Origin: an uncultured Geobacteraceae bacterium
GTDB lineage: Bacteria; Desulfobacterota; Desulfuromonadia; Geobacterales; Pseudopelobacteraceae
Length of the DNA: 64,000 bases
Assembly (NCBI GenBank): GCA_903939115.1
Contig: CAJAFV010000079.1
Location: 62,001 to 126,000 of the forward strand
Direction of reading: 5' to 3'
Made by a program: the position numbers and the translations under genes. Within the stretch, counting starts at the first letter, position 1. Every line of letters begins with the position of its first letter. This document shows, piece by piece, positions 8,511 through 19,082 of this stretch. The notes beneath the pieces are model-generated. The model was not told where the DNA came from and did no database searches. It worked only from the letters and a program-made list of their open reading frames with translations.

Positions 8511-10544
8511 ATGAAAAGATCAAACACCCACACTACATCTATACGAGTGCTTGCTGCTCTGACTCTGACCTTTATCAGCCTTGCCGGTTTACCCGGCAGG
8601 GCTGAAGCTGCAACCTGTCTGACCTGTCACGCTGCTGTTGGCTCAACTACTGACATCCGACCGGTTGAATCTACATACCGCAACATAACATCGGGTAGTA
8701 TAAGAGGCAGCCACGCCAAACATATTCCGACTCCGACTCTGGACGCGAATACCTGTACTCCATGCCATGGAACTGCTGTTGCCAGTTATCAAGCCAACCA
8801 CCGAGACGGTTTCATCAATGTCACTTCGGCTGCAGGCATCGGTTATTCCAAAAAAACCACATTCCCGCAGTCCGGCTCAAAAGACCTTGTTCTTGGTACC
8901 TGCAGCGCCGCTTCATGTCATGACAATGGCAAAGGAATGCTGGTAACTACTCCGACATGGGGTGCGTCCGTGCCCGCCTGTACCGCGTGCCACGCGCTGG
9001 TGCCGGAAGACGGAAGCCACACGAAACACGTCACGGGTACCCTGTACAAAAAAGCACTCTGTGCAGACTGCCACACCGGGTACGTCCAAGGGGCAACTGC
9101 TGCTGCCAGTCACCTAAATGGAACCATAGATGTAAACGCCGGCGGTTATCCATCACCAAAGGCCAAGGGGTCAGCGCCAGCTTCCTGCTCAACATCATAC
9201 TGCCACAGTTCCGGTCAGTCAGCTGACGGGTTATCGGCCACCCCGGTCTATTCAACGGTAACCTGGGGTAGCACCGTTACATGTGGAAGCTGCCACGCAA
9301 CGTCAGGATTGGCCACCGGTACTCATGCCAAACACATCGCTGCAGCACCACAATGCAACTACTGTCATGCGACCAGCTCCGATAATTCGTACAATTCAAC
9401 ACTCCACGTAAATGGTCAAATTGACGTAACCGATCAAGGTTACAGCGCAGGCGGCACCCCCGGTAACGGCTACGGCACCTGTTCAACAGCCGCGTGTCAT
9501 GGCTCGATTGCTCCTCCGGTCTGGGGTGTAAATACCAATAATACTACCTGTACCAAGTGCCACGGAACCGGTACCGTTGACCCGATCACTTCTGATAACC
9601 GTCATGTTGTTGCTCCTGCTGATCCCGCTGCAACGGATAAAGGTCAGGTCAGCGCTACTGCTAAAACCGGCGCGCACCAGACTCACATTCGATACCTCAA
9701 CGGCTTGAGCGGCCAAGGCAATGAAGATGATCGCTGCAGTACCTGTCATGGTGCTCTGCCAACTTCAGGTCTGCACGTCACTCAATTCGGACCGCCATCC
9801 AACCCAACCTCAACCTTTTCCGGACTGGCAAAAACCTCCACTGGTGGAACAATGACACCGGTATACAGCGCTGGCAGTTGCTCGAACACCTACTGCCACA
9901 ATCCGGCCGGCACAAACGGAACCCTTGATCCGCTAAATGCCGGAACCGGTACGTCACCAAGCTGGACAAATGCCGGTTATCTTGGTGATACACTCAAGAC
10001 GGATGCTAACTGCAATGCCTGCCACAAGTCTCCAGGCAACGTATCTTTCACATTGACCAGCCATAATGCTACACAGATGCCGCAAGGTATCGCAACCGAT
10101 TGTAGCAGCTGCCACGGCCATAACGGCGGTGTTGGGGGAGCTGTCGGCCAGCAGCATATGGACGGTATTCGTTATGCAAATGGCGAGTGCAATTCCTGTC
10201 ACGGGTATCCTCCGATGACTGCTGTCCAGTTGGCAGCACGTACTGGCGCAGATTTTGCTAACGCTAAGCTTGAAGACTATGCAGGTGGTGGCGGGTACCA
10301 CTCGTCACACCTTCTTGCAACTGTAACTGTTGCTGACGCTTTTACTCCGTGCCTCCCATGTCACCCCTCGACGAGTCACAGGCAGGGTGGATCAGTTCTC
10401 CAGGCGAATGTTAACGTAAATTATGATGCGAACGATACCAACCTCCGTTTTGACGGTTCCCGCTCCAAGCGCTATGACGCCAGTTTGACAAAATGCTCCA
10501 ACATAAGCTGTCACTTCAAGCCTTCACCGGCCTGGAAACTGTAA
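8511..10544 (+). CDS. Multihaem cytochrome A3 (17 CxnCH, five CX4CH)
   Basis: Chosen start gives 677 residues. The ATG at 8511 has AAGGAG six bases upstream and its N terminus (MKRSNTHTTSIRVL) matches A2 (MQQSKTQYVTSRVL) in length; an in-frame ATG at 8496 is also possible. After a signal peptide come twelve CXXCH and five CX4CH sites (CSAASCH, CSTSYCH, CSTAACH, CSNTYCH, CSNISCH). The last 250 residues parallel A2 site for site, and where A2 has the odd CX3CH this protein has CSNTYCH, showing which is ancestral. It ends CSNISCHFKPSPAW. It is the third gene of operon A and probably arose by duplication with A2. It is predicted to be exported and to carry electrons at the cell surface. Confidence 0.92.
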   Translation: MKRSNTHTTSIRVLAALTLTFISLAGLPGRAEAATCLTCHAAVGSTTDIRPVESTYRNITSGSIRGSHAKHIPTPTLDANTCTPCHGTAVASYQANHRDGFINVTSAAGIGYSKKTTFPQSGSKDLVLGTCSAASCHDNGKGMLVTTPTWGASVPACTACHALVPEDGSHTKHVTGTLYKKALCADCHTGYVQGATAAASHLNGTIDVNAGGYPSPKAKGSAPASCSTSYCHSSGQSADGLSATPVYSTVTWGSTVTCGSCHATSGLATGTHAKHIAAAPQCNYCHATSSDNSYNSTLHVNGQIDVTDQGYSAGGTPGNGYGTCSTAACHGSIAPPVWGVNTNNTTCTKCHGTGTVDPITSDNRHVVAPADPAATDKGQVSATAKTGAHQTHIRYLNGLSGQGNEDDRCSTCHGALPTSGLHVTQFGPPSNPTSTFSGLAKTSTGGTMTPVYSAGSCSNTYCHNPAGTNGTLDPLNAGTGTSPSWTNAGYLGDTLKTDANCNACHKSPGNVSFTLTSHNATQMPQGIATDCSSCHGHNGGVGGAVGQQHMDGIRYANGECNSCHGYPPMTAVQLAARTGADFANAKLEDYAGGGGYHSSHLLATVTVADAFTPCLPCHPSTSHRQGGSVLQANVNVNYDANDTNLRFDGSRSKRYDASLTKCSNISCHFKPSPAWKL

Positions 10545-10617
10545 ATCAGTCGTTTTAAGTTTGAATGAATTTAAGATTTTTTATACTACGGTTCGAGTTT
10601 TTGATAAGGAGTTTAAT

Positions 10618-13422
10618 ATGATGAAAATGAGCAGGATGGAATGCGTGACAAGGCCGCTTGTCGCCACTTTGCTTTCATTATCACTGGTGATGCTGCTGAC
10701 CGGCGGTGCACAGGCCGCTGTGAACTGCGCCACGTGCCACGGTGTTGTCGCTGGTAATGGTTCCGGTATTGATGCTCATCCTGTCGATACGATACCCGGT
10801 TCGCTACCGACGTATCGTAACATTACCACCGGTGCCGTCAAAGGGAATCACAACACCCATTCCGGACCGTCTATGGTCGTGAATGGCTGTACCAAGTGCC
10901 ACGGTGCTGCTGTTGCTGCCTATTCAACAAAACATGCTGTTTTGAATCATTACAGCATTCAGATCGGACCGGCCGTCAGGTATAACAAGTATACCAGTTC
11001 AGCTGCGTTCCTCCTTCATACCAGCTCGGTTAGAGCTTTCGCGCAGACTACAGACCCGCAACTTGGCAAATGCTCCACCGCCAATTGCCATTTTGAATCG
11101 AGAACTCCGGTTTGGGGTAGTGACCCGCTCAATGGCGCAAATCTCAATACCTGCTCAACGTGCCACAATGCGCTGCCGGATACCGGTTCGCACACTGTAC
11201 ATATTTCCGAACATGGCAACGATCTGAACGCTTGCTCCTATTGCCATTCGGATCACACGGCTGCTGCAAAACCGTTTCAGCACGCAACCAGCGTCGGCAG
11301 GGCTATCACCATTACCCCCTTGCATAGCTACGACGGCAATGGATCAAACAGCCATTATCTCCCAAGTCAGGCGGCCGACCGCACTTTCGGCAACTGTGCG
11401 ACAGCATACTGCCATGACGACGGCCTCGGCAATGGGGCAGCAAGTTTGATCGATAGTCCTACATGGGGTTCTGTCGTGGCTAAATGCAATGTATGTCATC
11501 TCAGCAGGCCTGCAAGCGGAAGCCACATAGCCCATGTCACCAGCGTCAATATCGGCTGTGCTTCGTGCCACAAAGGCGCAGTTGAAGGTGCTTCGGTACC
11601 AGTAAATCACGTCAATGGCCTGATTGATGTATTCCAGACCACCCCCGGCGATCTGGGTTATCCTGCTGGCAAGCCTAAAGGCTCACCCTATTTAGCCTGT
11701 ACTAACGCGAGCTGTCACGCAAGTCCAACAACAGGTCTGGTAATTACTACACCGACATGGGGAGATTCCTCTACACAGAAATGTGCCCTTTGTCATGCTC
11801 TGCATCCATCGACGGGCAGCCACGACGCCCACTTTAACTTCGGTCTCTCCGACTGCTCCAATTGCCACAAGGGCGCCGTCGACGGCAAGACCGTTTCTAC
11901 AAACCACAGCAATGGTTTGATTGATATTGACAACGCCTCGGGGGCGCTGGGGTATCCAACACCAAGGGCAATTGGCAGCGCAGCTTCAACCTGCACCACG
12001 ACAATCTGCCATAATGATGGCCGCGGCGTTGCGAAGACCACACCGACATGGGGAACTCTCACTCCTCCGGCAAACTGCACCATGTGTCATGACAGGCGGC
12101 CTACTACCGGCTCGCACAGCCAGCATATCGTCAATCAGGGCGTCTACTGCACAAATTGCCACAAGGGAGCCGTTGAAGGTTCGACTCCTCCGGTGCTGCA
12201 TTTGAGCAATGCGGTCGATGTGTTTAAAAGCACAGAAGGCGACATGGGGTATCCGACCAGAAAGCTTCTGGGCTCGCCATACCAGTCATGCAACGGCGGG
12301 GCTGCCAACTGCCATGTCAACGTCTCACCACAGTGGGGTGCCAACACCAATAATCACCAGTGCACCAAGTGCCACGGTCAGGGAGTTCCCTTCGCCAGTT
12401 ACAGCACCGGCAACAGGCAATCCGCCCCTGGTTACGGCGGCGTCGGTCTGGGAACCAGCCGCCAACTTGGTACCATTACGACATTTGTATCCGATGATCC
12501 AAAAGTCGGTTCGCACGACACGCATATGCGCAGTCTCAATAACCTGGGCAAACCGGTTTCATGTGCGGACTGCCATCTTATTCCGGCAACTCCTTTCAGC
12601 GCAGGCCATATGAACGGAAGTTCATTGCCGACCTGGAGCAACATGGTACAGAACAAGGAAACGATAACCGGCAGCGCCATTCCGTACACCTTCGGAAAAG
12701 GTGCCATCATTTCAACGTATGATTCTGCTACCGGGACTTGTTCCAATATCTATTGCCATGGCGGTACATTGACCGATGGTAAAGGTACATCGCCAAAATG
12801 GAATGACAGCACCTACCTGACCGGTGACAGGTCACACGACTGCCAGCAGTGTCACGGGTTCCCGCCGACGTCTTCATTAGCCAAGAAGTCGCATGATCCG
12901 GTTTTGGAAACAAATTGCGCCTCTTGCCATCCACATAACGGCACCAGAGATGCTACCGATGTGCTGGCCGGCCATGATTTCCACATCAACGGCAATCTTG
13001 AGGCTATGAAATACTGCAACTCCTGCCACGACTATGATACCAGAGGACCTACCGGAGCTTTGTGGGGCAAGAACCAGATGGCAACTGAAGGAATTGGCGC
13101 TCATGCCGTTCATGTCAACTATTTGAAGAAGAGGATGAACATCACGACCATGGATTCGAACGTTGATGTCTACGGGTCAGCCAATTTCGACGGCGTCTGC
13201 GGTGTCTGTCACGACAGAAATCAGCTCAATCACCGTCAGACTGACCGTGGCGCACCACGTATGGTCAACTTCGGCGACGATGTAAATAAGGCAGCGCTGC
13301 AGTTTGGCCTTAACCCGCCACAGTACAACGGTCTGACCGGTACGTCTTCGCTTAGTACGCCCAAAACATGTTCTAATACCAGTTGTCACTATAAAACTTC
13401 GCCAATCTGGCAGCCTTACTAA
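10618..13422 (+). CDS. Multihaem cytochrome A4 (23 CxnCH, includes a CX6CH)
   Basis: 934 residues from the ATG at 10618, which has AAGGAG at 10606-10611; the TTG-started extension to 10561 lacks a ribosome site. A signal peptide (LVATLLSLSLVMLLTGGAQA) is followed by sixteen CXXCH, six CX4CH (CSTANCH, CATAYCH, CTNASCH, CTTTICH, CSNIYCH, CSNTSCH) and one CX6CH (C-NGGAAN-CH, near residue 565). Three near-regular repeats of about 105 residues in the centre follow the pattern CTxxxCH ... TPTWG ... CxxCH ... TGSH ... CxNCHKGAVxG ... HxNGLIDV ... GYP. It ends CSNTSCHYKTSPIW. It is closely followed by A5. A secreted electron carrier; the unusual CX6CH site may or may not hold haem. Confidence 0.92.
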   Translation: MMKMSRMECVTRPLVATLLSLSLVMLLTGGAQAAVNCATCHGVVAGNGSGIDAHPVDTIPGSLPTYRNITTGAVKGNHNTHSGPSMVVNGCTKCHGAAVAAYSTKHAVLNHYSIQIGPAVRYNKYTSSAAFLLHTSSVRAFAQTTDPQLGKCSTANCHFESRTPVWGSDPLNGANLNTCSTCHNALPDTGSHTVHISEHGNDLNACSYCHSDHTAAAKPFQHATSVGRAITITPLHSYDGNGSNSHYLPSQAADRTFGNCATAYCHDDGLGNGAASLIDSPTWGSVVAKCNVCHLSRPASGSHIAHVTSVNIGCASCHKGAVEGASVPVNHVNGLIDVFQTTPGDLGYPAGKPKGSPYLACTNASCHASPTTGLVITTPTWGDSSTQKCALCHALHPSTGSHDAHFNFGLSDCSNCHKGAVDGKTVSTNHSNGLIDIDNASGALGYPTPRAIGSAASTCTTTICHNDGRGVAKTTPTWGTLTPPANCTMCHDRRPTTGSHSQHIVNQGVYCTNCHKGAVEGSTPPVLHLSNAVDVFKSTEGDMGYPTRKLLGSPYQSCNGGAANCHVNVSPQWGANTNNHQCTKCHGQGVPFASYSTGNRQSAPGYGGVGLGTSRQLGTITTFVSDDPKVGSHDTHMRSLNNLGKPVSCADCHLIPATPFSAGHMNGSSLPTWSNMVQNKETITGSAIPYTFGKGAIISTYDSATGTCSNIYCHGGTLTDGKGTSPKWNDSTYLTGDRSHDCQQCHGFPPTSSLAKKSHDPVLETNCASCHPHNGTRDATDVLAGHDFHINGNLEAMKYCNSCHDYDTRGPTGALWGKNQMATEGIGAHAVHVNYLKKRMNITTMDSNVDVYGSANFDGVCGVCHDRNQLNHRQTDRGAPRMVNFGDDVNKAALQFGLNPPQYNGLTGTSSLSTPKTCSNTSCHYKTSPIWQPY

Positions 13423-13442
13423 GTCTCAGGGGGATAAGATAT

Positions 13443-16400
13443 ATGGGAAAGTCCATTAACAAACAAATCAAGTCAATGAGCTTGAGGGCAAAGATGCTGC
13501 TGGTTGGTTGTTTCACGATCCTCCTGACGGTCGGTTTCTATCAGGTTTGGCATAACGATGTGGGTGCTGCAATCGTCAACTCGCAGGCTTGGTCAAGTGT
13601 ATACGCCGGCACCGCTTTTCCCGGCAGCTACACGTATGCTATTACGACTGCGGCTGGAAACGACCGACTGCTTGTAGTAGCGGTCCAGTCGACAGTAACT
13701 GCGGCCGCAACCCAGACATGCAGTGTAATCTGGGGCGGTAAGACTTTGACCCAAGCCACGGGCAATGGCACCACATCCGGACAGGCGCATACGTACCTGT
13801 TTTACTTGAAAGAGGCCGATATCGCCACTGCGACCGGCACTTCACTTGCGGTATCAGTGGCTGGTGGAACGACGTCTTACAATATGGTTCGTGCTGCCGT
13901 TTACACCGGCGTCGAACAATCAGTACCGGTATCGACGATAGCCACCTATAATTCAGCGGCAACGGCAGTAACTACGGTTGGTCCCCTCAACCCGACTCTC
14001 ACCATTCCGACGGGCAGCCAGGCCATTGAAATCATCAACCTGAGCAGGACTGGCAGCACTACCTCGCGCACCATTACGGTGGCAACGCCATGGGCGACTC
14101 TCCTGACTTCAGCAACCGGCTCCGGCACTGGCACAATCGGCGTCAGGAACTACATGTTCGGCGACACGACTGCTGCGAGCGGAATAACCGGTCAGTGGAC
14201 CGCTTCGGGAACAACGCTTGCGGCGATGTCTGCTATGGTGATAACAGCAAAATTGCCTACATCCCTTACCGTTACCAACAATGCCATCGAGCCGACCGGA
14301 CACCGCATAGATACAGACGCCGGCGTGGTGATGCAGCGGCTCACCGTTACCGGTTCCGGACCGATTGAGCTTAACAGCGTTACCTTGGATGACCTCGGCA
14401 CGACCTCAGTACTTGCCTCTGCGGAAATCTACATTTCACCTACTTTGAACCCGTCCCTGCCTGCTGATGCAGTGCTCCTGGCAAGCGCCACCAACTGGGG
14501 CGGTACATCAGCCCCTTTCAGCCTCACAAACGGAACCCAGGCGAATCGCACCTTGGGAGGTACAGAGCCGCTCACCAAATATATCTATGTCGTCTATGAC
14601 TTCTCCGCAGGCACAGCCGGTAAAACGGCTCAATCGACCGTAACTGCTGTGGGTGTGGTTTCACCTAACACCGGGGCAAGCGGCCTCAACCTCAAATCAA
14701 ATATTGTCACCCTTGATTACTCCGGCAACCAGCTTCAAGTTCAGGCATCAACTACGACTGGCGCCTCTGCCGCTAAGGACTCGGATGTTGCCGTGGTCAT
14801 GCAGCACTTTCAGGTGGACTGCGACAGCGCATTTGACAACGCACTTCAGATTAATTCCGTTACCGTCCAGGATCTGGGTACCAACGCTGACCCGACAACC
14901 GGGGTCGGTGTGGCCGCTGTTAAGATCTATGTCTCTCCGACAGAAGGAGCCACTCCGGATGCCCTCCCTTCAAGCGCCGTTTTAGTGGGCCAATTAAACA
15001 GCTGGAACAAGTCTTTACAGACGATCCTGTTGAACGATGACCTTGATACGAATGCCAACCAGGGAGCTGCGCGCACAGTTTTTGCCGGCACGCCCAAGTA
15101 TATCTATGTGGTATACAGCATGTATTACCGTGATAATCCCGATTACTTTGCTACTCCGGATGTAACCGTCCAGTCCAAAGTCACTGCCGTTGGTGTTACA
15201 CCTACGGATATCGGCAAGACGGGAATTAATTACCTGTCAAATACCATTCACCTGACACGCGGCACCTGGTCCAAGATTACCAACTGCGGCAGTTGCCATG
15301 AAACGACGGATATTTATGACAACCCACAACGAGAACTTATAACCAATGTAAACGGCACGTTCGGGCGCTACCCTGGTTCACACCGGGTCCATACAGTCAC
15401 AAACGGTTATGATTGCAACCAATGCCACTTAAAACCAAAGGTATTCAATCACGCAAACGGTTTTATTAATTTCAGCGGCCAGCTCTGGGGCAACAAATAC
15501 ACCAGATCAGATGGAAATAATCGCGCCCCTGTTGTTAACGGCATATACGCGTTCGGCACATGCAACAGTACCAACTGCCATGGTCAGGTATCGGCTGCCT
15601 GGGCCACAGATATGTCTGTTTATAACCAGTGTGACAAGTGTCATGCAGGCCCGACGTATTCCGGTGATTTTTACTCGACTGCAGGAACCACCGCCACTTC
15701 CACGACGGATGCTCATACTGGTGTTCACACGAGCCATCTGAAAGCCACACATGGCATTGTCGGCTCAGGTATTGCCTGTAATACCTGCCACTCGGCCGTA
15801 GCTACAGTAAAAGCCAGCGGGCATATGAACGGTGTGACCGACGTATTGTCCGGCGTAGCATACAGCATCGGCAACTGTACCAACAGTTGCCATAAAATGA
15901 AGGCGGCTAAATGGAATTCTCCGTCTTTAACGGGAGTCAAGACCAGTGACTGCACTCTGTGCCATGATCTGCCACCACTCGTCACCCCAGCACAAATAAG
16001 CGCCCATACAAGTGCGAAGAGCTCTTTTGATGCTGCAACCTCAAATAAATTTGCCGTGTGTGCTGCGTGTCATTCACATGTTAACAGTGATGGTACCTTC
16101 AACAACATCAGCCTGCACATGAATGGCACCGTCGATACATCGCCGAGCAGCGGGAATGTGGACTGTTCAATCTGCCACGGAACCTTAGCAGCAATGACCA
16201 GCCAAACGACATCATATCACCACGTGCTTGCCTCCACTTCTGTTGATTATGCAGGTAACACCTGTCTGAAGTGCCACGCTGACCACAATATTTTCCAGGC
16301 GGCGCAGAACGCAGCTAACAACGTGGGGGTTTCTGCCAACCTGCGTGTGAGCAACGCTGTAACACCTGTAGCAGGCGCTCCAGGCACAACATATACCAAT

Positions 16401-18416
16401 ACTGATTACATTGCCGGCAGTGAAGGCATCTGCGTAAGCTGTCACAAGAACGCTATCACAAAAAACACTACTGCACAGAAAACTGATGCCTCTATCAACA
16501 CAACTACAATGGTTGTTACCGATGCCCAGTACTCACCTTCGGCTCACAACTACAAAGCGCCGTCCACCTTTACCAAAGACAGTTCCGCATTCCAGGGCAA
16601 CTGTTCTAAATGCCACAACGACACTCTTGCAGAGACCAAACAGGTTCTGCCGAACACTTTCGGTCTCCACCTGAGCGCAACCCGCGAACTGTTCTCGCCG
16701 CTTGGCTCTGCCTCTGGCCAGGATGCGCGTGAAGGCCTGCTCTGCTTCGGTTGCCATAGTGTACAGGGTCAACAGATAGATGCCCAGACAAAGAAACCGA
16801 CCGCTTTGAAAGACTGGTACGGCGTCCAGACCATGAGAGCTTCCGCTGAAGACACCTTCTCCTCATTCTCCACTGCAACCCGCGTATTCCGCCACAACAC
16901 CGGCAAGTACAGCGCCAAGCACCAGGTGGGTGAAAGCGAGACCTACATTGCCGCCAACAAGCATGTGGAATGCGCCGACTGTCATAATTCACACGGTGCA
17001 AGTTACGGCAACCACACTCAAGGGAGTGCAACACTGGCCAATGTTCTGGTCGGTGCAACCGGTCTTGTACCAGTCTATGGATCAGGAAGCGGTCCAGGTC
17101 TTCCTGGTGTGACAGGAACAACCCTTTACTTCAAGAATACTTCACCTGGCACACCAACCGCCAAACAGACCACCAGCACTCCAATAAACGTTACCGCATT
17201 CACGTCGCGTGACATGTCTACCGGAACCGGTGCAACTGCTTCGACTCAGGCGATCAGCATACCAACGGCAACTGTTGCCAGCACGTATTTCATGGGCACC
17301 GCTTTTGTATCTCCGGCAATGACGGCTGGTACAATTCCGGCACAGACTTACACCGTTAATGTTGCGGTGAATGCTTCGTCATCCACAAGTCCGAATCGTG
17401 CCAGACTGGTTGCTTACGCATACGTATGGAACGGTACGACAAAAACCTTGATCGCCGGGCCAACCACTAATACCGGTGCGTACCTCCCGACAACAAAAGC
17501 CACTCAAATTATTTCACTTTCATCAGCCACAGCCACTACAGTTGCTGCCGGAGACAGGCTTGTCATAGAAGTGTATGTCGTAACCGGCACCAGTGCCACA
17601 ACCGCAGCAATGACGGCAACTTTGTACTACGGCAGTGCCACTGACACCAGTAACGTAGCCATGACAACTGGTGGAGTATGGAACACCGCCTCCAGCTACA
17701 CTCCCGGCACTGCTACCCAGGAATACCAGATCTGCTTCAAGTGCCACACTCCAGCTAATACCAGTTATGCTTCATGGGGTGGCACTGCTGCTGCATCCTG
17801 GACCGACCTGGCTATGGAATTCAACCCGAACAATGCTTCGCGTCACCCAATCGGCACGCCGCTGGCAGTGGGCAGCCAACTTACTGCTGCAAAACTGGCT
17901 GGTGGCTGGACACCTGGTCAGGTCATGAACTGTACCGATTGCCATGCCACCGATTCAACCGCATCAAAAGGTCCTCACGGATCGTCTGTCAAATGGATGC
18001 TGGCAGGTACCAACAAGGCTTGGCCTTATACTGCTGCTTCTGCTAACGGCACCAGCACAGGCACACTTGTCCGGATTAACACCTACAGCGCCGGTGTCGG
18101 CACGGCCAACGGTCTCTTCTGTCTGAACTGCCATACTGTAACTGCATCAAATAACTTCCATAGCGTGAGCGGAATTGCATCCGGTCAGCATGCCGCAAGT
18201 GCTACTGTTGCCGCATGCGTATCGTGCCATATCAGGGTGCCACACGGCGGTAAAATTACTCGACTCCGCCTGACTACCAACGCACCGACTAGGTACCGCG
18301 CCGATGGCAATGCCACAACACCGGCATTTACATCGTGGCCTGCACCAGGTGCAGCAGCATCAGGTAACTGGACGGGCAGTTGCGGAACGCACTCTGGTGG
18401 TACCGAAGCTTGGTAA
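13443..18416 (+). CDS. Giant anchored multihaem cytochrome A5 (18 CxnCH)
   Basis: The product is 1657 residues. A basic N terminus and one hydrophobic segment (MLLVGCFTILLTVGFYQVW) may stay as an anchor. Residues 45-275 form a beta-rich domain also present in B2. Two further beta-sandwich units follow (about 280-600), then haem sites from about 615: sixteen CXXCH, one CX4CH (CNSTNCH) and one CX3CH (CTNSCH, near residue 818). A non-haem beta region of about 200 residues (1190-1420) interrupts the haems before four last CXXCH. The final ~170 residues (YQICFKCH ... RVPHGGKITRL ... EAW) closely match B2. The gene starts 20 bp after A4 and is the last gene of operon A, before a strong terminator. 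Probably a surface-spanning scaffold with haem modules at its far end. Confidence 0.9.
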   Translation: MGKSINKQIKSMSLRAKMLLVGCFTILLTVGFYQVWHNDVGAAIVNSQAWSSVYAGTAFPGSYTYAITTAAGNDRLLVVAVQSTVTAAATQTCSVIWGGKTLTQATGNGTTSGQAHTYLFYLKEADIATATGTSLAVSVAGGTTSYNMVRAAVYTGVEQSVPVSTIATYNSAATAVTTVGPLNPTLTIPTGSQAIEIINLSRTGSTTSRTITVATPWATLLTSATGSGTGTIGVRNYMFGDTTAASGITGQWTASGTTLAAMSAMVITAKLPTSLTVTNNAIEPTGHRIDTDAGVVMQRLTVTGSGPIELNSVTLDDLGTTSVLASAEIYISPTLNPSLPADAVLLASATNWGGTSAPFSLTNGTQANRTLGGTEPLTKYIYVVYDFSAGTAGKTAQSTVTAVGVVSPNTGASGLNLKSNIVTLDYSGNQLQVQASTTTGASAAKDSDVAVVMQHFQVDCDSAFDNALQINSVTVQDLGTNADPTTGVGVAAVKIYVSPTEGATPDALPSSAVLVGQLNSWNKSLQTILLNDDLDTNANQGAARTVFAGTPKYIYVVYSMYYRDNPDYFATPDVTVQSKVTAVGVTPTDIGKTGINYLSNTIHLTRGTWSKITNCGSCHETTDIYDNPQRELITNVNGTFGRYPGSHRVHTVTNGYDCNQCHLKPKVFNHANGFINFSGQLWGNKYTRSDGNNRAPVVNGIYAFGTCNSTNCHGQVSAAWATDMSVYNQCDKCHAGPTYSGDFYSTAGTTATSTTDAHTGVHTSHLKATHGIVGSGIACNTCHSAVATVKASGHMNGVTDVLSGVAYSIGNCTNSCHKMKAAKWNSPSLTGVKTSDCTLCHDLPPLVTPAQISAHTSAKSSFDAATSNKFAVCAACHSHVNSDGTFNNISLHMNGTVDTSPSSGNVDCSICHGTLAAMTSQTTSYHHVLASTSVDYAGNTCLKCHADHNIFQAAQNAANNVGVSANLRVSNAVTPVAGAPGTTYTNTDYIAGSEGICVSCHKNAITKNTTAQKTDASINTTTMVVTDAQYSPSAHNYKAPSTFTKDSSAFQGNCSKCHNDTLAETKQVLPNTFGLHLSATRELFSPLGSASGQDAREGLLCFGCHSVQGQQIDAQTKKPTALKDWYGVQTMRASAEDTFSSFSTATRVFRHNTGKYSAKHQVGESETYIAANKHVECADCHNSHGASYGNHTQGSATLANVLVGATGLVPVYGSGSGPGLPGVTGTTLYFKNTSPGTPTAKQTTSTPINVTAFTSRDMSTGTGATASTQAISIPTATVASTYFMGTAFVSPAMTAGTIPAQTYTVNVAVNASSSTSPNRARLVAYAYVWNGTTKTLIAGPTTNTGAYLPTTKATQIISLSSATATTVAAGDRLVIEVYVVTGTSATTAAMTATLYYGSATDTSNVAMTTGGVWNTASSYTPGTATQEYQICFKCHTPANTSYASWGGTAAASWTDLAMEFNPNNASRHPIGTPLAVGSQLTAAKLAGGWTPGQVMNCTDCHATDSTASKGPHGSSVKWMLAGTNKAWPYTAASANGTSTGTLVRINTYSAGVGTANGLFCLNCHTVTASNNFHSVSGIASGQHAASATVAACVSCHIRVPHGGKITRLRLTTNAPTRYRADGNATTPAFTSWPAPGAAASGNWTGSCGTHSGGTEAW

Positions 18417-18435
18417 CCAGATTCAGAAAAAAGTA

Positions 18436-18488
18436 GCAGCTACAACAAAAAGCCGGGGGGAATTACCCCGGCTTTTTGTTGTAGCTGC
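18436..18488 (+). terminator. Intrinsic terminator of operon A
   Basis: A 23-bp perfect stem (18436-18458 with 18466-18488) encloses loop GGAATTA; the core is AAAAAGCCGGGG / CCCCGGCTTTTT. It is strong and can work in both directions. It closely resembles the terminator after B2. Confidence 0.9.
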
Positions 18489-18609
18489 GCTGGGTACGTG
18501 TTGCAGTTTGATCTATGGTGAAGCGTAGATATGTCCACCAGGACTTTTTCCGGTCGCAAAAAGCAGAAATACTTATAATACTCGTTGGCCATGCAGGAGT
18601 ATATAGCGT

Positions 18610-18960
18610 ATGAATTTGAAAAAAACTGCCGTTGTTTTAAATGGGTTTGTCCATGATTTTGCCGCCGGTATCTGGCTGGCAACCATTGTCACCATCTCAG
18701 TTCTCCACAATGCTCATCTTCAAGACGGTACCGTTACCGGCGTTTTGAATCATCTGGAGCGAATGTTCTTCTGGTGGAGTGTGGTCGCCGCCGTTCTTAT
18801 CATGGCCACCGGGGCCGGGCGCACCTTTACCTACGTTGATAACTGGTATGGAGAGGACGCCGAACGACAGAGGCGCAAGGCGCTGATCATCAAACACACG
18901 ATCCTCCTCTCTGCATATGCACTCGGTTATTTATGGGTGTGGAACAAAGTTTTTCATTGA
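18610..18960 (+). CDS. Small membrane protein, function unknown
   Basis: The product is 116 residues with three predicted membrane helices (about 11-32, 52-71, 92-111) and a polar loop with DNWYGEDAERQRRK between the second and third. Several His residues lie near helix ends, so haem b or metal binding is possible but unproven; overall it recalls CopD-like or cytochrome b-like small proteins. AGGAG precedes the ATG. The last eleven residues, GYLWVWNKVFH, nearly repeat the end of the 29-residue microprotein at 38713 (GYLFIWGKVFH). It lies alone between the operon A terminator and the first BchE-like gene. I do not recognise a named family. Confidence 0.65.
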   Translation: MNLKKTAVVLNGFVHDFAAGIWLATIVTISVLHNAHLQDGTVTGVLNHLERMFFWWSVVAAVLIMATGAGRTFTYVDNWYGEDAERQRRKALIIKHTILLSAYALGYLWVWNKVFH

Positions 18961-18987
18961 ACCGCGGAAAAATTATATTTTGTTTTT

Positions 18988-19005
18988 TCGGTAAGAAAAT
19001 TGCAG
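18988..19005 (+). promoter_or_regulatory. Possible sigma-54 promoter before the first BchE-like gene
   Basis: CGGTAAGAAAATTGCA keeps GG (18990-18991) and GC (19002-19003) 12 bp apart and ends in TTGCA, but the third consensus base is T instead of C. The same GTAAGAAAATTG block lies before the second copy (50494-50505), where both the GG and GC are broken. Confidence 0.4.
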
Positions 19006-19082
19006 ACAAAACAGCCTTAATAAGATAATATCGCTCCCATTACATTGTAGTAAAGTGCTCCCTGTTACTTAAAAGGATTTCC

